Part shown: positions 46,913 to 60,100 of the stretch, piece after piece
How positions within the stretch are numbered: the stretch's first letter is position 1
How the letters are laid out: each line of letters starts with the position of its first letter
NCBI RefSeq assembly: GCF_036588685.1
Contig: NC_086376.1
Span: 12,105,911 to 12,169,910 of the forward strand
Origin: Mytilus trossulus
Taxonomy: Eukaryota > Mollusca > Bivalvia > Mytilida > Mytilidae
Reading direction: 5' to 3'
DNA length: 64,000 bases
Program-made: the position numbers and the translations under genes
The notes under the pieces: generated by a model
The model's input: only the letters and a program-made list of their open reading frames with translations
Told to the model about the DNA's origin: nothing
The model's database searches: none

Positions 46913-47502
46913 CTATTTTCTTCCCCCAAACCATCTACCAAGGTTAGAGTTTCCGCTACTCCTTCCTGTAAATATAAAGATAAATTATAACATAAAAATT
47001 CCGTTAAAAATGTGAATGAAAAAATGTGGAGTGTCTTATTTGAAAAAATAAAGTATGCGATTTTTAAATCCTTATAAACGTATGTCTCTAACACGAGAAC
47101 AATGTAGTAAACTAGTGGGCGGAGCTACAAATTGTAATTTTCTGGGGTTTCTTTTCTCTTTTTGGTACTTGAAAATGGATGTATTTATCATAACAAAATA
47201 CATTTAATATTACAGATTAAGTGACACACATTCATAATTGCTAACACCCACGCTATTTGATAATGGATTATTGTGTATACTTGTCTCATTGGCAATAATA
47301 ATGGAAAACATCCTTTTATAATTCAGTAAAAAGTAAAATCACCAAAAAACTGAACTCAGATGAAAATTCAAAAAGTAAAGTTCCTAATCAAATGGCAATA
47401 TGAAAACAAGTTATTTTACTTACGTCTCCACGACTGTCCCAAAGCGAAGGACATCAAGAATATCAGGATGAGGAGTATTCTTACAAAATTTGCCCATTTC
47501 AT
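46913..47502 (-). CDS. Small secreted Arg/Trp-rich peptide 3 (43 aa), two coding exons
   Basis: Not recognised. Coding exons are 47502-47424 and 46965-46913. Exon 1 encodes a signal peptide (MKWANFVRILLILIFLMSF, cut likely after ALG) plus 'QSWR', and ends at a perfect GTAAGT (47423-47418). The phase-1 intron joins C plus GA as Arg. Exon 2, after 'atttacag', gives 'RSSGNSNLGRWFGGRK' and stop TAG. The predicted mature peptide is only ~21 residues, with five Arg, one Lys, two Trp and no acidic residue, as in linear cationic antimicrobial peptides. The acceptor 'ttttgtag' abuts the ATG, so a 5' UTR exon is expected; a good candidate with TATA box lies at 49431-49500. AATAAA lies ~135 bp beyond the stop. 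Structure and the Q-x-W and RW[F/Y]G motifs match the gene at 39310-41493. Function is inferred from composition only. Confidence 0.65.
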
Positions 47503-48099
47503 CTACAAAATCAATCAGTTTTATTTTTTAATTCATGCATGTTCTAGGAATTCAAAACTACACGGATAAAATGTGTTATAGTCCTGCAATGTAACCATAT
47601 ATAAGTGTTGCTATTCAACACTTCATATTTCGAAAAAACAAGTCAACAAGTGTCCGAACAAAACAATAAATTTCTTATAGGCGTATATCACAAGTTAGAT
47701 ATTGATCAGTGTTTTAATTCTAGGAATAGTCGCTGCTACTATACTCCTTATCCCTATTTTTCCATTCCGGATAAGTTCTAAAATTACACAACTTTTTCAT
47801 CCACTTGACGCTATCTGGGACCCTGTTTAAACAATTCACAATGCATGATACTTTTTATTGAGACCTGTTAAAACTACCGTAAATACTTCAAACAAAATAT
47901 TTTTTACTTCAATTTTAATTTCGAAAAAAGTGGATTATACTAAATCAAAGTTTCTTGATGATCACTTTCTAAAGTGTTTTCTCCCTCAGCTCACTACTGA
48001 TGACCTCCATTTTTCGGCCGGTGACCTAAACAGGAAGTTGTACAAATGACTGTTTTCCCGGAATGGACTAAATAGCGATAAGGTGTATTTTAGTTTAAA

Positions 48100-48400
48100 C
48101 ATATTTATTTACAGTGGATTGGGAAACAAGTTTTGCAACTTAAATTAATCCCTCTCCACATTGCGGGTGCGAGTGCTGCCTTGTAGCGGCATTAACCTTC
48201 TCTTTTTCAAAATCTACAAGGGTGTCTTTAACGTGCAAGAGATATGGCTCTCTCTTAACACGGGTCAGCCATTTATCGTCCCCTTCCGACGAACTATCAT
48301 CGTTTCCTCAAGACCATACTCGCAAATGGTGTCAAGGGAGAGCCGAAAATTGAGTTCCTGAAATTTTCATCCCAAACGGGAATCGAACCAGGAACCTCTG
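48100..48400 (-). mobile_element. SINE-like element, minus orientation
   Basis: Read on the minus strand, a B-box-like 'ggttcgattccc' (48380-48395) is followed by 'gagagagccatatctcttgc', 'acgttaaagacacccttgta' and 'tgccgctacaaggcagcact', a body I recognise as common in mollusc SINEs. The A-box side is missing or decayed, so the copy is 5'-truncated. It lies in the presumed 5' UTR intron of peptide gene 3. The 66-codon ORF over it is not a gene. Confidence 0.55.
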
Positions 48401-48939
48401 TGTTATTGTGTATTGTATTGACCTTATCTTTTGTAAATAGTTCTTTTCTTGGTTATTTTGTTTTAATGAATGCATAGATAGACCAATCAAATAAGCTAAC
48501 ATCTGACCTAACATCTGTAAGGGTTATTATTTTTATGCCAATAATTTTTGTATTTCAATGTTAATTTTACATAAAAGTACGTCATCAACAAAAATAAAGT
48601 AGTATGTATCAGACAGAAAATTTTCCTTACCTCCAATACAATTTTGGATACATACTCCAATTTTGATGAATTTCTGTCAAATTTACAATGCAGTATCGTC
48701 AGGCGTTAAAAACATTGCCGACTATTTAGAAATTGACATTATATTATAAGAAAAAGTGAAACTGTGATACTGTGCTCCGAAAAAATTTGCTAGATTTGTT
48801 AATAACACTATCTTACCTCCTGAATTCACGTTTAAAAGATGAAATGTTAGTGTGAAACGTCACATCTGAGACAAGTTTGTATTTTTATCACAACTAACAT
48901 TTTGTACTCGGTATCTATTCAAATATGTGCTTAGATATA

Positions 48940-49260
48940 ACAAGATGTTGTATGAGAGCTGATGAAACAATTCTACATCTAATTCACAATTTGTAAAAGT
49001 AAACCATTAAAGGTCAAAGTATGTCTTCAACACGAACCCTTGGCTCTGACCGAACAGCAAGCTATAAAGGACATTAAAGAAGACGAGTGTAAAACCATTC
49101 ACACAGGAAAACAACGGTCTAATGTGTATAAAACTTAAGAAACGAGAATCACCTTATGAACTACATAAACAACGGCAACCAATGAGCATCAGTTTCCTGA
49201 CTTAATTCAGGTGACAACAAATGCAGCGAGTTTAATCATTTAAACAGGTGTTAACCTTCA
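48940..49260 (+). repeat. Nearly complete family B copy
   Basis: It carries 'aagatgttgtatgagagctg', 'tcttcaacacgaacccttgg', 'agcaagctataaaggac' and 'tttcctgacttaattcaggt', in the same order as the copy at 32920-33235. Confidence 0.6.
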
Positions 49261-49430
49261 CCTTAACCTGAAGTAGAAATGTAACATCACAACATAGAAA
49301 GAGTGTCTTGATTTATTTTGAATTAATAGTTTTGAATCCAATAAGTGTAATCATCTGTAAATCATTACAAAAGATTATCAGTTTGGTTTCTAACATTGTT
49401 ATGCAACACATAGTAAAGAACTTCACTTAC

Positions 49431-49470
49431 CTTGAGAGTCTTATCTGTTCAATTGACTAGATGAAGCCTT
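49431..49470 (-). other. Candidate 5' UTR exon of small peptide gene 3
   Basis: On the minus strand '...gactctcaag|gtaagt' is a near-perfect donor (exon end 49431), followed by 1.9 kb of intron to the acceptor at the ATG (47502). The upstream limit is set only by the TATA box at 49493-49500. Confidence 0.4.
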
Positions 49471-49492
49471 GAAGTGTTTTGTATTTTTCTTG

Positions 49493-49500
49493 TTTATATA
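49493..49500 (-). promoter_or_regulatory. TATA box TATATAAA, candidate promoter of peptide gene 3
   Basis: TATATAAA on the minus strand lies about 62 bp before the GTAAGT donor, which would leave a first exon of roughly 35-40 bp. The spacing is right but transcription is unproven. Confidence 0.35.
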
Positions 49501-49799
49501 ATATACTTTTGAACTGCGTTTTTACTTGTTTTTAAAGGAAACGGAATGACACACAGCTTATAATGGATCGTTCGTTGAAATATATCTGGTTAAAAAAAAA
49601 GAAAAAAAGCAAACATTTTATATAATTGTGCATTAATTGTCGTATGTGAACCTTTATAAGTACACATTCTTGAATTAAGTACCAATCAGTTGACCCTAAT
49701 AGACACGATGTAAAATTGATATGCATTATGAATGTTTTTTACATTATATTGGTCTGTAAAATTGTTTTTCAAATTCGTCATTCTATTCAGAGAAGTAAA

Positions 49800-51960
49800 T
49801 ATTGTACAAAAAAGGTACCAAAGATACCAGAGAGTCATTCAAACTCACACATCAAAAATAAACTGACATAGCCATGATGACTAAAAGAGAAAACAAAAAC
49901 AAACAGTAAAACAGAAAACAATAGTTCACAAGACACAACATACAAAAATAAAGACTAAGCAACACGAACCCCACCAAAAGCTTGGGGTGATCTCATGTGC
50001 TCAGTGAGTGTAAGCAGATTCTGCTCCACATATGGCACGTATTCAGTTGCTTGTGTTATTACAAACCGGGTAAATAGTCTAATTCGGTTGATCAAATTCG
50101 TGGAAAGGGAACGGGATTGTAATTACGACATTAGGAAAACATCCGATATCATCTGCTAAAAACTGATATTCCGTTACGGTAAACCAACTCGCGATGGCGC
50201 CCGTTAAACTTACGAAGAATTGATTTCAACTTCACCAATTGGAACTCTTGGTTTGATATTTTCCTTGTAAGCAGCAATTCTCTATCAAGGAAATAATGAT
50301 ATGAAATACAAGCCCTGGAATATCGTTTCAATTGTGAGATATATAGTCCGTATGCAGGCGTTGCTAGAACGTTGCTACATAGAAATAAAAAGTCCACAAA
50401 AAGAAAGCTGAAATCACCTCTTTTGCAGTCGACCATCATTGTCATTGTTTAGATGTAGTCAAGATATGAGGCAAACTTAGCTGTATATGATGTATCTTAT
50501 ATCTCTAGTTCAATAGTATAGATGAGTTCAACATTGTCACCAAAAGTTTTAATTATTAAGTGAGAGAACATCATCTTTTAGCGGAAAGTAAATTCAAGGA
50601 TATTGCTAACTTCTTTTCTTTCTTACAAAGACGTTTTTGTATGAAGTTAGCCTCATAAGAAGAAAGGAACAAGTCGGCAGGAAGAGGGGCACAGATGGTT
50701 CCCATGTGAATGTCGATTGTTTGTTAAAAAAATCCACTAAAAATGTAACAAATATGTTGTCAATCAGAAAATCAAGCATCTTAATAATGTCAGTTTCAGA
50801 ATTGATTTTGTTGAAATCAAAGAGAATGTTTACATAGTAGTATTTATCCCTCCCTAAGAATTGATGCTTGTTCTATGCTGGTCTCTCTTTTTATGAAACA
50901 AAGCAAACCCAACTATTTCAATTTATCTTAAATGTGGAATAGGGAGTACTAGTGTAAAGTGTAGAAAAGTCAAATGCTTAAATATTATTGCAAGAGAAAA
51001 GAGTCTTAGATTGTATGTACTCTAAAAGAAGTTTGATTTTTTTTTAGTATACACATCTGATTTTCACCACCTATAGAATAAGCAGTTCCACAATAACTTT
51101 GAAGCCCGTTATTTATGAGAGGATTTGTGTAGTTTATGTATCCATTCAGTGATTGAAGATCCAGTTCTTCATCTTAGATTGAAATTACAAAGGAACATAG
51201 AACACACCTATGATTATCCAGGATTTAGTAAGTGTCGTGGGGGTATATTTTCAATTTCCAAATGAAATTTCAATACCTAATTTATCTATCAAGCAAGCAA
51301 TTCATGTAATGTGATTTACACATACCAACAATGATGTTTTGTGCTTTATCTGTGTCGTCAACATAATATTTGTCATTCAGGTAGGACAAGTGTTTTTTGA
51401 GCATCGATATTGATAGATCCATTCAGTTTCTTAACTCTGATTTGTACAACGACCTCACAGACTTTATGATCCATTCGGAAAGAGTTTCTACCTGTTCTAT
51501 CTCGCGTGTAATCCATGACCTTGCATAATCCTCTACTGCTTCCATCAATATTTTGAATGTGTGGTTCATATGATGGATTTAGGCTCACGATATTTCGGAC
51601 CTTTGGATAACACATTTCGCAGGGAAGTGTAATTGACAATGTTGAGGTCACCGTTAATATATCATGAATTAGGAACTAGCACAAGTGCAATCTGGTGATT
51701 TATACTTGAAGTAGTCAATATTGAGATCCTGCAAAACGTGTTTGTAATAGAAAATTTCAGTTGCAACTTGTTTGGTAAAGGTATAAGGAATGATTGGTAC
51801 AAACTGATTTAAAACAAAAAAAGGAGTTGTTTTCGATCGGACTAATTGATGATGGAAGTGTTGCACAAGTTGACGGCATTGTGACCTTCGTTCTCTTTGT
51901 CATCTTTTCCAAAGCGAACTGGTTTTCTTAGGTCTTTTTAGAGAAAACTTCCAAAACAAG
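49800..51960 (-). pseudogene. Degenerate Naiad-type retroelement, linker plus RT plus tail
   Basis: Read on the minus strand: linker at 51866-51669 (QFVPIIPYTFTKQ, LQDLNID, 'DCTCASS' with the CxC motif), 'YPKVRNIVSLNPS' near 51600, and 'QIRVKKLNGSIN' near 51440. The RT C-terminal region follows at 50445-50149 (ATPAYGLYISQLKRYSRAC, LRKFNGRHRELV), then the T-family tail (50060-49800). Several frames are used and the catalytic core is eroded. Homology ends near 51960, so the endonuclease part is absent. Confidence 0.8.
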
Positions 51961-52074
51961 AATATCTTGTACAATCTAACTATGTCTCTTTCGGTTTGAA
52001 CGACATGTTTCCTATTCAGCAAATATTATAGATATACACATAAGTCTTTTATATCAGCTTCTGACGTCTTAAAA

Positions 52075-54060
52075 AAAGTGAAAAAATCGCGCCCCTGGAG
52101 GCGGGCTTCAGCTGTATCCTGTATAAAAATGTGTACTAGTACAAAGTGAATGGACATCATACTAAAATCGAAAACACATAAATGAACCAAGAGGGTCCTG
52201 ACTTGGGAGAAGTTTTTTAAACCACATAGAACATGATTGTCTTTTTTGTTGGTATTCATTATAAAATGCAAGATTGAAATACAATATGAGTATAAAAAAT
52301 AAGGAGGTGTGGTTTGATTGTAAAATGAGACGACTATCAATCAAAGATCTAATGCAGTAATTGCAAGCAATGTTACGGTGTAAAAATGTCTGTGAGCTCT
52401 CCACCTTCCTCATAACAAGGAATAGTCGTTTAACAGCACAACATAAGAACAAACTATCAAAATATATGGGCTTAACTCATCAGATTGACACAAAGCAGAA
52501 AAAACATTAAAACATACAATATAATACACATGCATGATTATGTCTAAAGTTATGTATACCGTTTATTTTATGTTCACTGAAATCGGTTATCTCGGGTATA
52601 TAATTCACAAACTGTTGTCCTATATTTTAAACCTGTGTATATAAATATAATTTGTATGTTACCAAAGAGGTAAGTAATTTAATACAAAGAACTATCAAGA
52701 TTTATAGCTAGTATTCTTAATAGAAAAAAATCTTAATTAATAATAAATGAGAATAAACGTCAAATAGTGTTTTGCAGGTTTCCATGAAATTGTTTATTAA
52801 TCAGCATGGTAAATGTTAAGCAAACTTGATATAAATCCGTCATGCGCAGATTCTTTTTTGGATGTATGCAAATAGGTGTGTGTTGGACATGAAATAAAAA
52901 AAAAATTGTGAAATGTAAACATTTTTTTTTTAAATTGAACAGGTTTTGGGTAGCATTTATTACTATAAGTTGTGAGACTAAGATGTAACATACATTTAGT
53001 CATAAATTCATTTTTTTTTTGGAATTTTGGAATCCTCAATGCTCTTCAACTTTATACTTGTTTGACTTTATAAATATTTTGATATGAGCGTCACTGATGA
53101 GTCTTATGTAGGCGTACTAGATTATAATCCTAGTACCTTTGATAACTATTTCCAAAAAAATAATTGTTATGTTAATGCAATGTTTTCATTCTCATTCTTT
53201 GGTCTCATGTGGATAGCTGTTTCATTGACAATTTTACCAGAATTTGTTGCTTTGACACAAGTAAATCTGTCAGCAAAGTTAACCCTGTGTACAAATTTCA
53301 AGAAAATTCAAGGTAGCTATGCGCTTGAATATAAAATTAGGCTAATAATGTGATGTTGTTGATATTGTGGATACGATCTTAATATTTTCAATTAATTAAA
53401 ACTAAAAAGTCATTGTACCAGTAATCAAAACTAAAGAAAAAGAAGAAAAAAAAATAGGTTGAAGCTCTATAGAAATAGCGAAAACTATTAACTAATATAA
53501 AAAAGAAAATGTTGTATGATTGCCAATGAGACAAATGTCCACAAGAGACCAAAATGACACAGACATTAACAACTATGGGTCACCGTACGGCCTTCACCAA
53601 TGAGCAAAGCCTATACCGCATAGTCAGCTATAAAAGGCCCCGATATGACAATGTAAAACAATTCAAACGATAAAACTAACGGCCTTATTTGTATAAAAAA
53701 TTAACGAAGAACAAATATGTAACACAAAAAAAAACGACAACCACTGAATTACAGGCTCCTGGTGACCCTTTTCACAAACAGATACTAGACATCTAATCAA
53801 AAACAAAATATAAAAAAAAATGCAAATATTGAATCGATTATTTGCCCATAATTTGTTAGGAAAAAACTTCTATGTCCGTGTCGATATATCTTCCAGCGTA
53901 CTTTCATTCCGGTGTGAATAACTTCCAGTATACAATAATCAATACAAAATATGCCTTCAATACACTACTGAGTTTGTTCCGTCGGAAATGAAACCATATA
54001 GGGAAAAGGCGTAAGGGAAGTATTTTTCCAAAGGCAAGAGTATATGTCAGAAAAGATAAC
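52075..54060. repeat. Dispersed repeats upstream of the FATP gene
   Basis: 52075-52210 is a reversed family D piece ('gcccctggaggcgggcttca', 'gggtcctgacttgggaga'). 53025-53155 is family C ('gagcgtcactgatgagtctt'). 53500-53770 is family B ('caccgtacggccttcaccaa', 'gcatagtcagctataaaagg'). ORFs in this stretch are not supported as genes. Confidence 0.6.
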
Positions 54061-54117
54061 CAGTATTGCATTATCAAGTCTTATTTGGGTGCAAATATAT
54101 TTCAGCATTTTTAAGTT

Positions 54118-57100
54118 ATGTCGAAGAGTCAAAAAGTTTTGATGGGTGCTGCAGGCGCAGCCGGAGTGGGCGTGGCAGCATGGAAAACTTTGTTTCCTTA
54201 TATTACTGACGACTACCGTACGTTACGACAGACATGGCGGGTTTCCAATGCAATATGGAAGGACTTATTGGCTGATAATAGACTCATCGATATGTTTGAA
54301 GCAGACGTAGAGAAACACCCAATGAAGCCTTTCATTATCTTTGAAGATAAGATATACACTTATGAGTACGTAGACATGATGGCCAACAAGATAGCTAATG
54401 TTGCCTCGTTATGGAATCTCGATCAATTAGATACAGTAGCAATGATGATATATAACGAACCTGCGTTTGTTTGGACATTTCTAGGTAAGCATGGTTACAA
54501 CTTATAATCTCTGTGACTTATCATTTCAGAGTATTTTTTTAATTTCTTTTAAAACACAGTAATCAAAAACCAACAATAAAAGTTGTGAAGAAAGGACATA
54601 TCCCGGACAGGATAATATACTGAATATAGAATGAATAATTAATCCCTATGTGTACATTGTCTAGTAGACCCAATCAACAGTTATTGCATTATGTTGACAT
54701 AATGTGTCATAATGAGAAGCACTCTGTGCCTTTTTAAAAGGTTAAACTTGGTTGTGTTTAATTTCGGAAAGAGATCTAGAGCGAGAGAGACACCATGACA
54801 GGAACACATCTTTTGACATATTCCTTAAAAACATCGCATTTATGATTAATATAAAAAAAAAAAGAAGAAGTTGTGGTATATTATTTTGCGGTTGTTAAAA
54901 TTGTTTGTGGTTGTGAAAACAAAGATCAAGGCTGAAACGATCGACAAAGTTACTTCACTGACAAAGATCAAGATCATAACAAATGACAAAGTTACTTCAT
55001 TTACAGTAATTCTCTTATAACAAATTCATATTTACTTTTCAGCCAAGGAAAATTAATGATCGGAAAATTAGATCAATAAATATCTTATAAATCTATAATT
55101 TTGCATATTGTATTTGACATTAATTTTTAAATTCGGTAAGCAAAAACAATGTTAAAGGGTTTTACAAACCTTCCTGTTACGATAAGGATAAACAGGAGCA
55201 TAACACTTGAGAATTTATTCTGATATCAATAATTGTATGTTCCACAAAAAAAACGAAGCTATTACTAGACAAATTTGTTAGAAATTTATAGCATGTAAGT
55301 CTTATATTTTTTGTGAAATATAAAAATGAAGATGTGGTATGATTGCCAATGAGACAACTATCAAAAAAGACCAAAATGACAACTTGCCTCGTAAATGATT
55401 TTTTTGTTTTGAGATTGTAACGCAGTGATGACTGCTGTACCCATATTTTTATTTTATTATTATGTCTGTTTTGATCACGCATCGTTGTAAATATAACGAA
55501 AATTTATGAGACTGTCATACAAGTGAGAGGTTTCGTGCTGTTAAACCAGGTTAAATCCACCATTTTCTACATTTGAAAATGCCTGTACCAAGTCAGGAGT
55601 ATGACAGTTGTTGTCCATTCGCTTGATGTGTTTTGTCATTTGATTTTGCCATGTGATAAAGGACTTTCCAATTGGTTTTTTTCTCGGAGTTCATTACTTT
55701 TGTGATTTCACTTTTTTCGTGACGCTTATAGAACATAGTTCTGTAGCCTTAACATATCTTGATTTACAGGTTTACAGAAAATTGGACTAGCTGCAGCATT
55801 TGTTAACTACCATCTCAAGTCCACTCCTTTAGCACACACTATCAAAGTCAGCGAGGCTAAGATTTTAATAGTTGGAGAGGGTAAATATATGTTTTACTAA
55901 CATATTATTAAAGTAGACCTACTAGTATTTATATATCTGTATTCAAGTGAGGACGATGTATTGTTGAAACACAAGTTTCGTATCATTGTTGTGAAATAAG
56001 AACATATTTTATGTATGTTAAAACAATGTACAGTAAAGATAACCAGATAAAATTTTCAGTGACCTTGAGTACGACAGTATTGTTGATAAAATTTAAAGGA
56101 TAAAATAAAGAAACAAATGAATGAATAATTGTATATTATATATTAGCATTTCCCACAAAATAACCCAAACGCGATGTGGGATAGTATACATCAATGAAAG
56201 AACAACTCAATAATACATAAAAACCAGAAAGGTCATGTAGAGGTTATAACAGTAACAGTCTTGAACAAAAAAAACCTATACCAAGCTGGAAATCGTCCAA
56301 CTGAAAGAATCAGTAGAGGGGTATAACAATATGTCATTAACACAAGATTCCATCAAAGGCAGAAAAATAGCCACTTGAGACAGCTACATTAACTAGTGAA
56401 CTAAAAGGCATGGTCTTAGCTGAGAACAATGACCAATGGTGACAATATGTGGTCCTGGCTTACGATAGTCACATAACCGAGAGACAATATGTGGTCCTGG
56501 CTTATGAGAGCAACATAAATTGCAGACAATGTATAGTCTCGGCTTACGAATGTCATATACACCTGGTGACAAAGTATGGTCCTGGCTAGCGAAAGACACA
56601 TTACATGTAGAAAAACTATGATTATAGTTCACGACAGCCACATTACCTAGTGACAAAATATGTTCCTGGCTTACGACAGCAAAATTAACCTCAGACAAGA
56701 TGTGATCCTGATTTTCGACAGCAACATAACCTGGTGACAAGGAACCGTTATAGCGGCTTAATTCGGCCTTATTACCTAGTGACAATATATGATCCTAGCT
56801 CGCGATAGCCACATGAACTAGTTGCAAGGTATGTTCCTGGTTTACGACATCAACAATACTGGCGAGAAGGTATGTTCCTGGCTTGCAAAATCAACATAAA
56901 CTAAAATAAAATTAATGCTTTCTGGTCATTTGGTAACTTCTGGATAAAATTGAAATTTCGTTTCTTTAACAATTATACAGCAACAATTATTTAAACTTTA
57001 ACGATTCTTTTTTGTCCACTAGGAGACGATTTATTTGAATCTGTCCTGGAAATTAAGAAAGAAATACCCAACACTGCTATACATGTCATTGGAAAGTCAA

Positions 57101-60100
57101 AAACTGACCTCCCGGATGGTTTTAGCTCGCTATCAGATCACATGGTTAGAACACTGGCCGTGCCTATATGTAAATCAGTACGAGAGACAGTTCCTGTTAC
57201 ACACCCATGTTGCTTTATCTACACATCGGGTACGACAGGTAGGTCATTAAATTTTTCAATTTACCAAAGATAAGAAAATGATAGAGTAAAAATGCTAAGC
57301 AAGATACAACGATGAAAAACAGCCTGAAATATTTGAGGGAAATAAACAAAAGAGAGAATATGGATTGATGGAAACATACCTATGAAGATTTTAAATAAAA
57401 TTTAAAATAAACTTTTTGTCTCAAAAATACTGTATAAAAGTCATATCATCTGACGTCAAAAAGTGCTCTTTCATTAAAAAAAAAAAAAAAAAAAAAAAAA
57501 AGACATATAGTACTTGTAAGTTGTTCATCATTAAGACCTTCGTTTCTAAAAATACGAAGGAAATATTTACACTCAAAGTATAAAATTATATATAAAAAAA
57601 AAAAAAATTTAAAAAAAAAAATGATTTAACGCAATTTAAAGGCTATCCATTCTGACATACATACTATACATTATTATTTCTGTTCTAATTAAAAAACAAT
57701 ACGAAAGATCTTATATAAGTTCACCAGTTTAACAGACACATACTAAAGTTCAAAGTGTTGTTATATTTAGACGTTAGATGTAACTAGTCTAGTACTTTAC
57801 TTTTACTGTCGTATTTATATTCCAGTCTTTTTTGTCAAACGTCTGTGGGAGGATAATTACGTATCATGAGCCATTGCATATGTCGTCATTTGTCTTATTT
57901 ACCATTAAATGTAAATCAACAAATGAATTTTTATGATAATAGATTACCCAAAAATATTTGTTTACGTTTAAGATGAAACAAGTCACAAAATAACACTTGT
58001 TTTGCACTTTGCGATTTTTATATACGTAATTGCCAAACGTTTCTTTTATCAAATTTGTATATATTGAAATACAAGTTTTGACATTGTGAGCTGTTACTTT
58101 TTAAATGGTTTTGAATCATTCAATATGTACTTTTGTGAATAAAATGTTTATATATCAAGCAATGCAGATTTATATTATTTTCAGGGCTTCCAAAACCGGC
58201 AGTTATAAACCAATGGAAGGCTAGTGCAATGACTAATAATATGCAGATTATTAATTTTAATGAAAATGATATAGCTTATGCAGTTACTCCTTTGTACCAT
58301 AGTGCGGCAACCACTCTCAGTTTGTTTAATGTAATAGGTCAAGGTATGGAAAGATTTTATCAATTACAGTCTAGGATATTTTCGTACTAAAGTACAGAGC
58401 TTTGCAGTATTTACTGTATACTACTAATTCCTGTATTGATCTTCATCACTATTTCTCAAATCATGTTTGAAATCAATAATTTTCTCTAAATTGATTAAAT
58501 ATATCTTGTCTGCCTTTATATATGCTTTTTAATTGTATTAATCATGAAATAGGACGTTAGTTTTCTCTTATTGCTAAATGTTAAAAGCTGTACCGTGATC
58601 TTTTTACATCTCTATCTGTTGGTATCTGTTGGATATTTGACACATTGGCAACCATGCCGCATAGCCTTTATTTCTATAATGCTGCAGAGGTAGAGAATTT
58701 GGCCTACCTCTTGCTTGCTGACTGCATATTTGTTTTGTATAACACTCCTATATACTCCTAAGCATAGAGACCGTTAGCATAGAGGTTGTATATCTAAACG
58801 CGACGCTGATGAAGAATTTAGAGCTTCAAAACAACAAAAAATCCAAAAAATGAACTTACCTGTCATGAAAATTCTATAAAGGTACCCTCTTTTTTTTAAT
58901 ATAAAATTCGTCTTTTTAGAAAAAAAAATGTTACAACTGTTAATTTATAGAGAACATAAGTCAAGCAAAAACATAGATACTGGCTATGCTGTACATGATT
59001 TCTTTGAGTTAACGCACCTTCAGTAGCAAGCATGTTCCTATATCAACATGATCAACATTTGAAATGATTCTTGGAAAATTTAGCCTTTTTATAATTTATG
59101 AAGTTGAAAACAATATGACGACATTTAAAAAGAAAGATATAACAAAGAAACTGTATGATTTCGTTTCGCATGACTCGTATTACTTAGAAACTCACTTTTA
59201 TATATATATGTAGGCTGGTGGACAAAGTATGGAATGTCATTATGACAAAAACAATATATAACCTTTAAGGGTTCCTTATATTCTAGGAGCAACGCTGGTA
59301 CTCGCACGAAAGTTTTCTGCAAGACATTACTGGGAAGAGGTCCGAAAACATAAAGTAACTGTGATACAATATATAGGAGAATTGTGTAGATATCTACTTA
59401 GAGCTCCTAAGGTACTTAACTATATTTTACCATTTACATGTCAAGAAATACATGAAGGGATGATAATCACTAACTGATTTTATTTTGTATTTATTTTACT
59501 GTATTGGATTATGTCCCTTTTATGATCCCATCAATATAATACGCTCACAACACCGATATCGAGAGACAAACATGAGCTCGTTCGCTCTTAATAAAAATTT
59601 GTAAGGGTTCCGCGGAACCCAGTGTCTCGCCTATTTTTGCTGTAAATCGCAGGCTCAACAACAATGAGGAAAAAATCAATAAAAATATTCCTCTTGTTAC
59701 TATTTTATGATTGTAAGAAAATCTAAGTCCATTTAAAAGTAAATTACGAAAAAAACTGAGTAATGTTTTTACAAACTTTACTTCTGGACACAATCTTCTG
59801 ATCATAAATAAGCTTCTGTCCATGTTTGGTACAAACCCAGGATAGTTTAAGAAAGTAATTAAAATTTTAAAAACTTTAACCACAGAGTGAATGTAATTGT
59901 TCCCCGCAGAAAAACTAAGTCCATTTAAAAGTAAAATATGTAACAAAATGGAATTATTTATTTACAAAATTTACTTCTGGATACTATCTTATGATCAAAA
60001 ACAAGCTTCTGTCCAAGTTTGGTACAAACCCAGGATAGTTTAAGAAAGTAATTAAAATTCTAAAAACTTTAACCACAGAGTGAATGTTTTGTTTCCCCGC

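Noticed and set aside
56393-56785. 130-codon minus-strand ORF in FATP intron 2
   Set aside because: It is the translation of the 42-bp minisatellite.
59545-59946. 133-codon minus-strand ORF
   Set aside because: Falls inside the 192-bp tandem repeat element; the repeated units do not conserve it.
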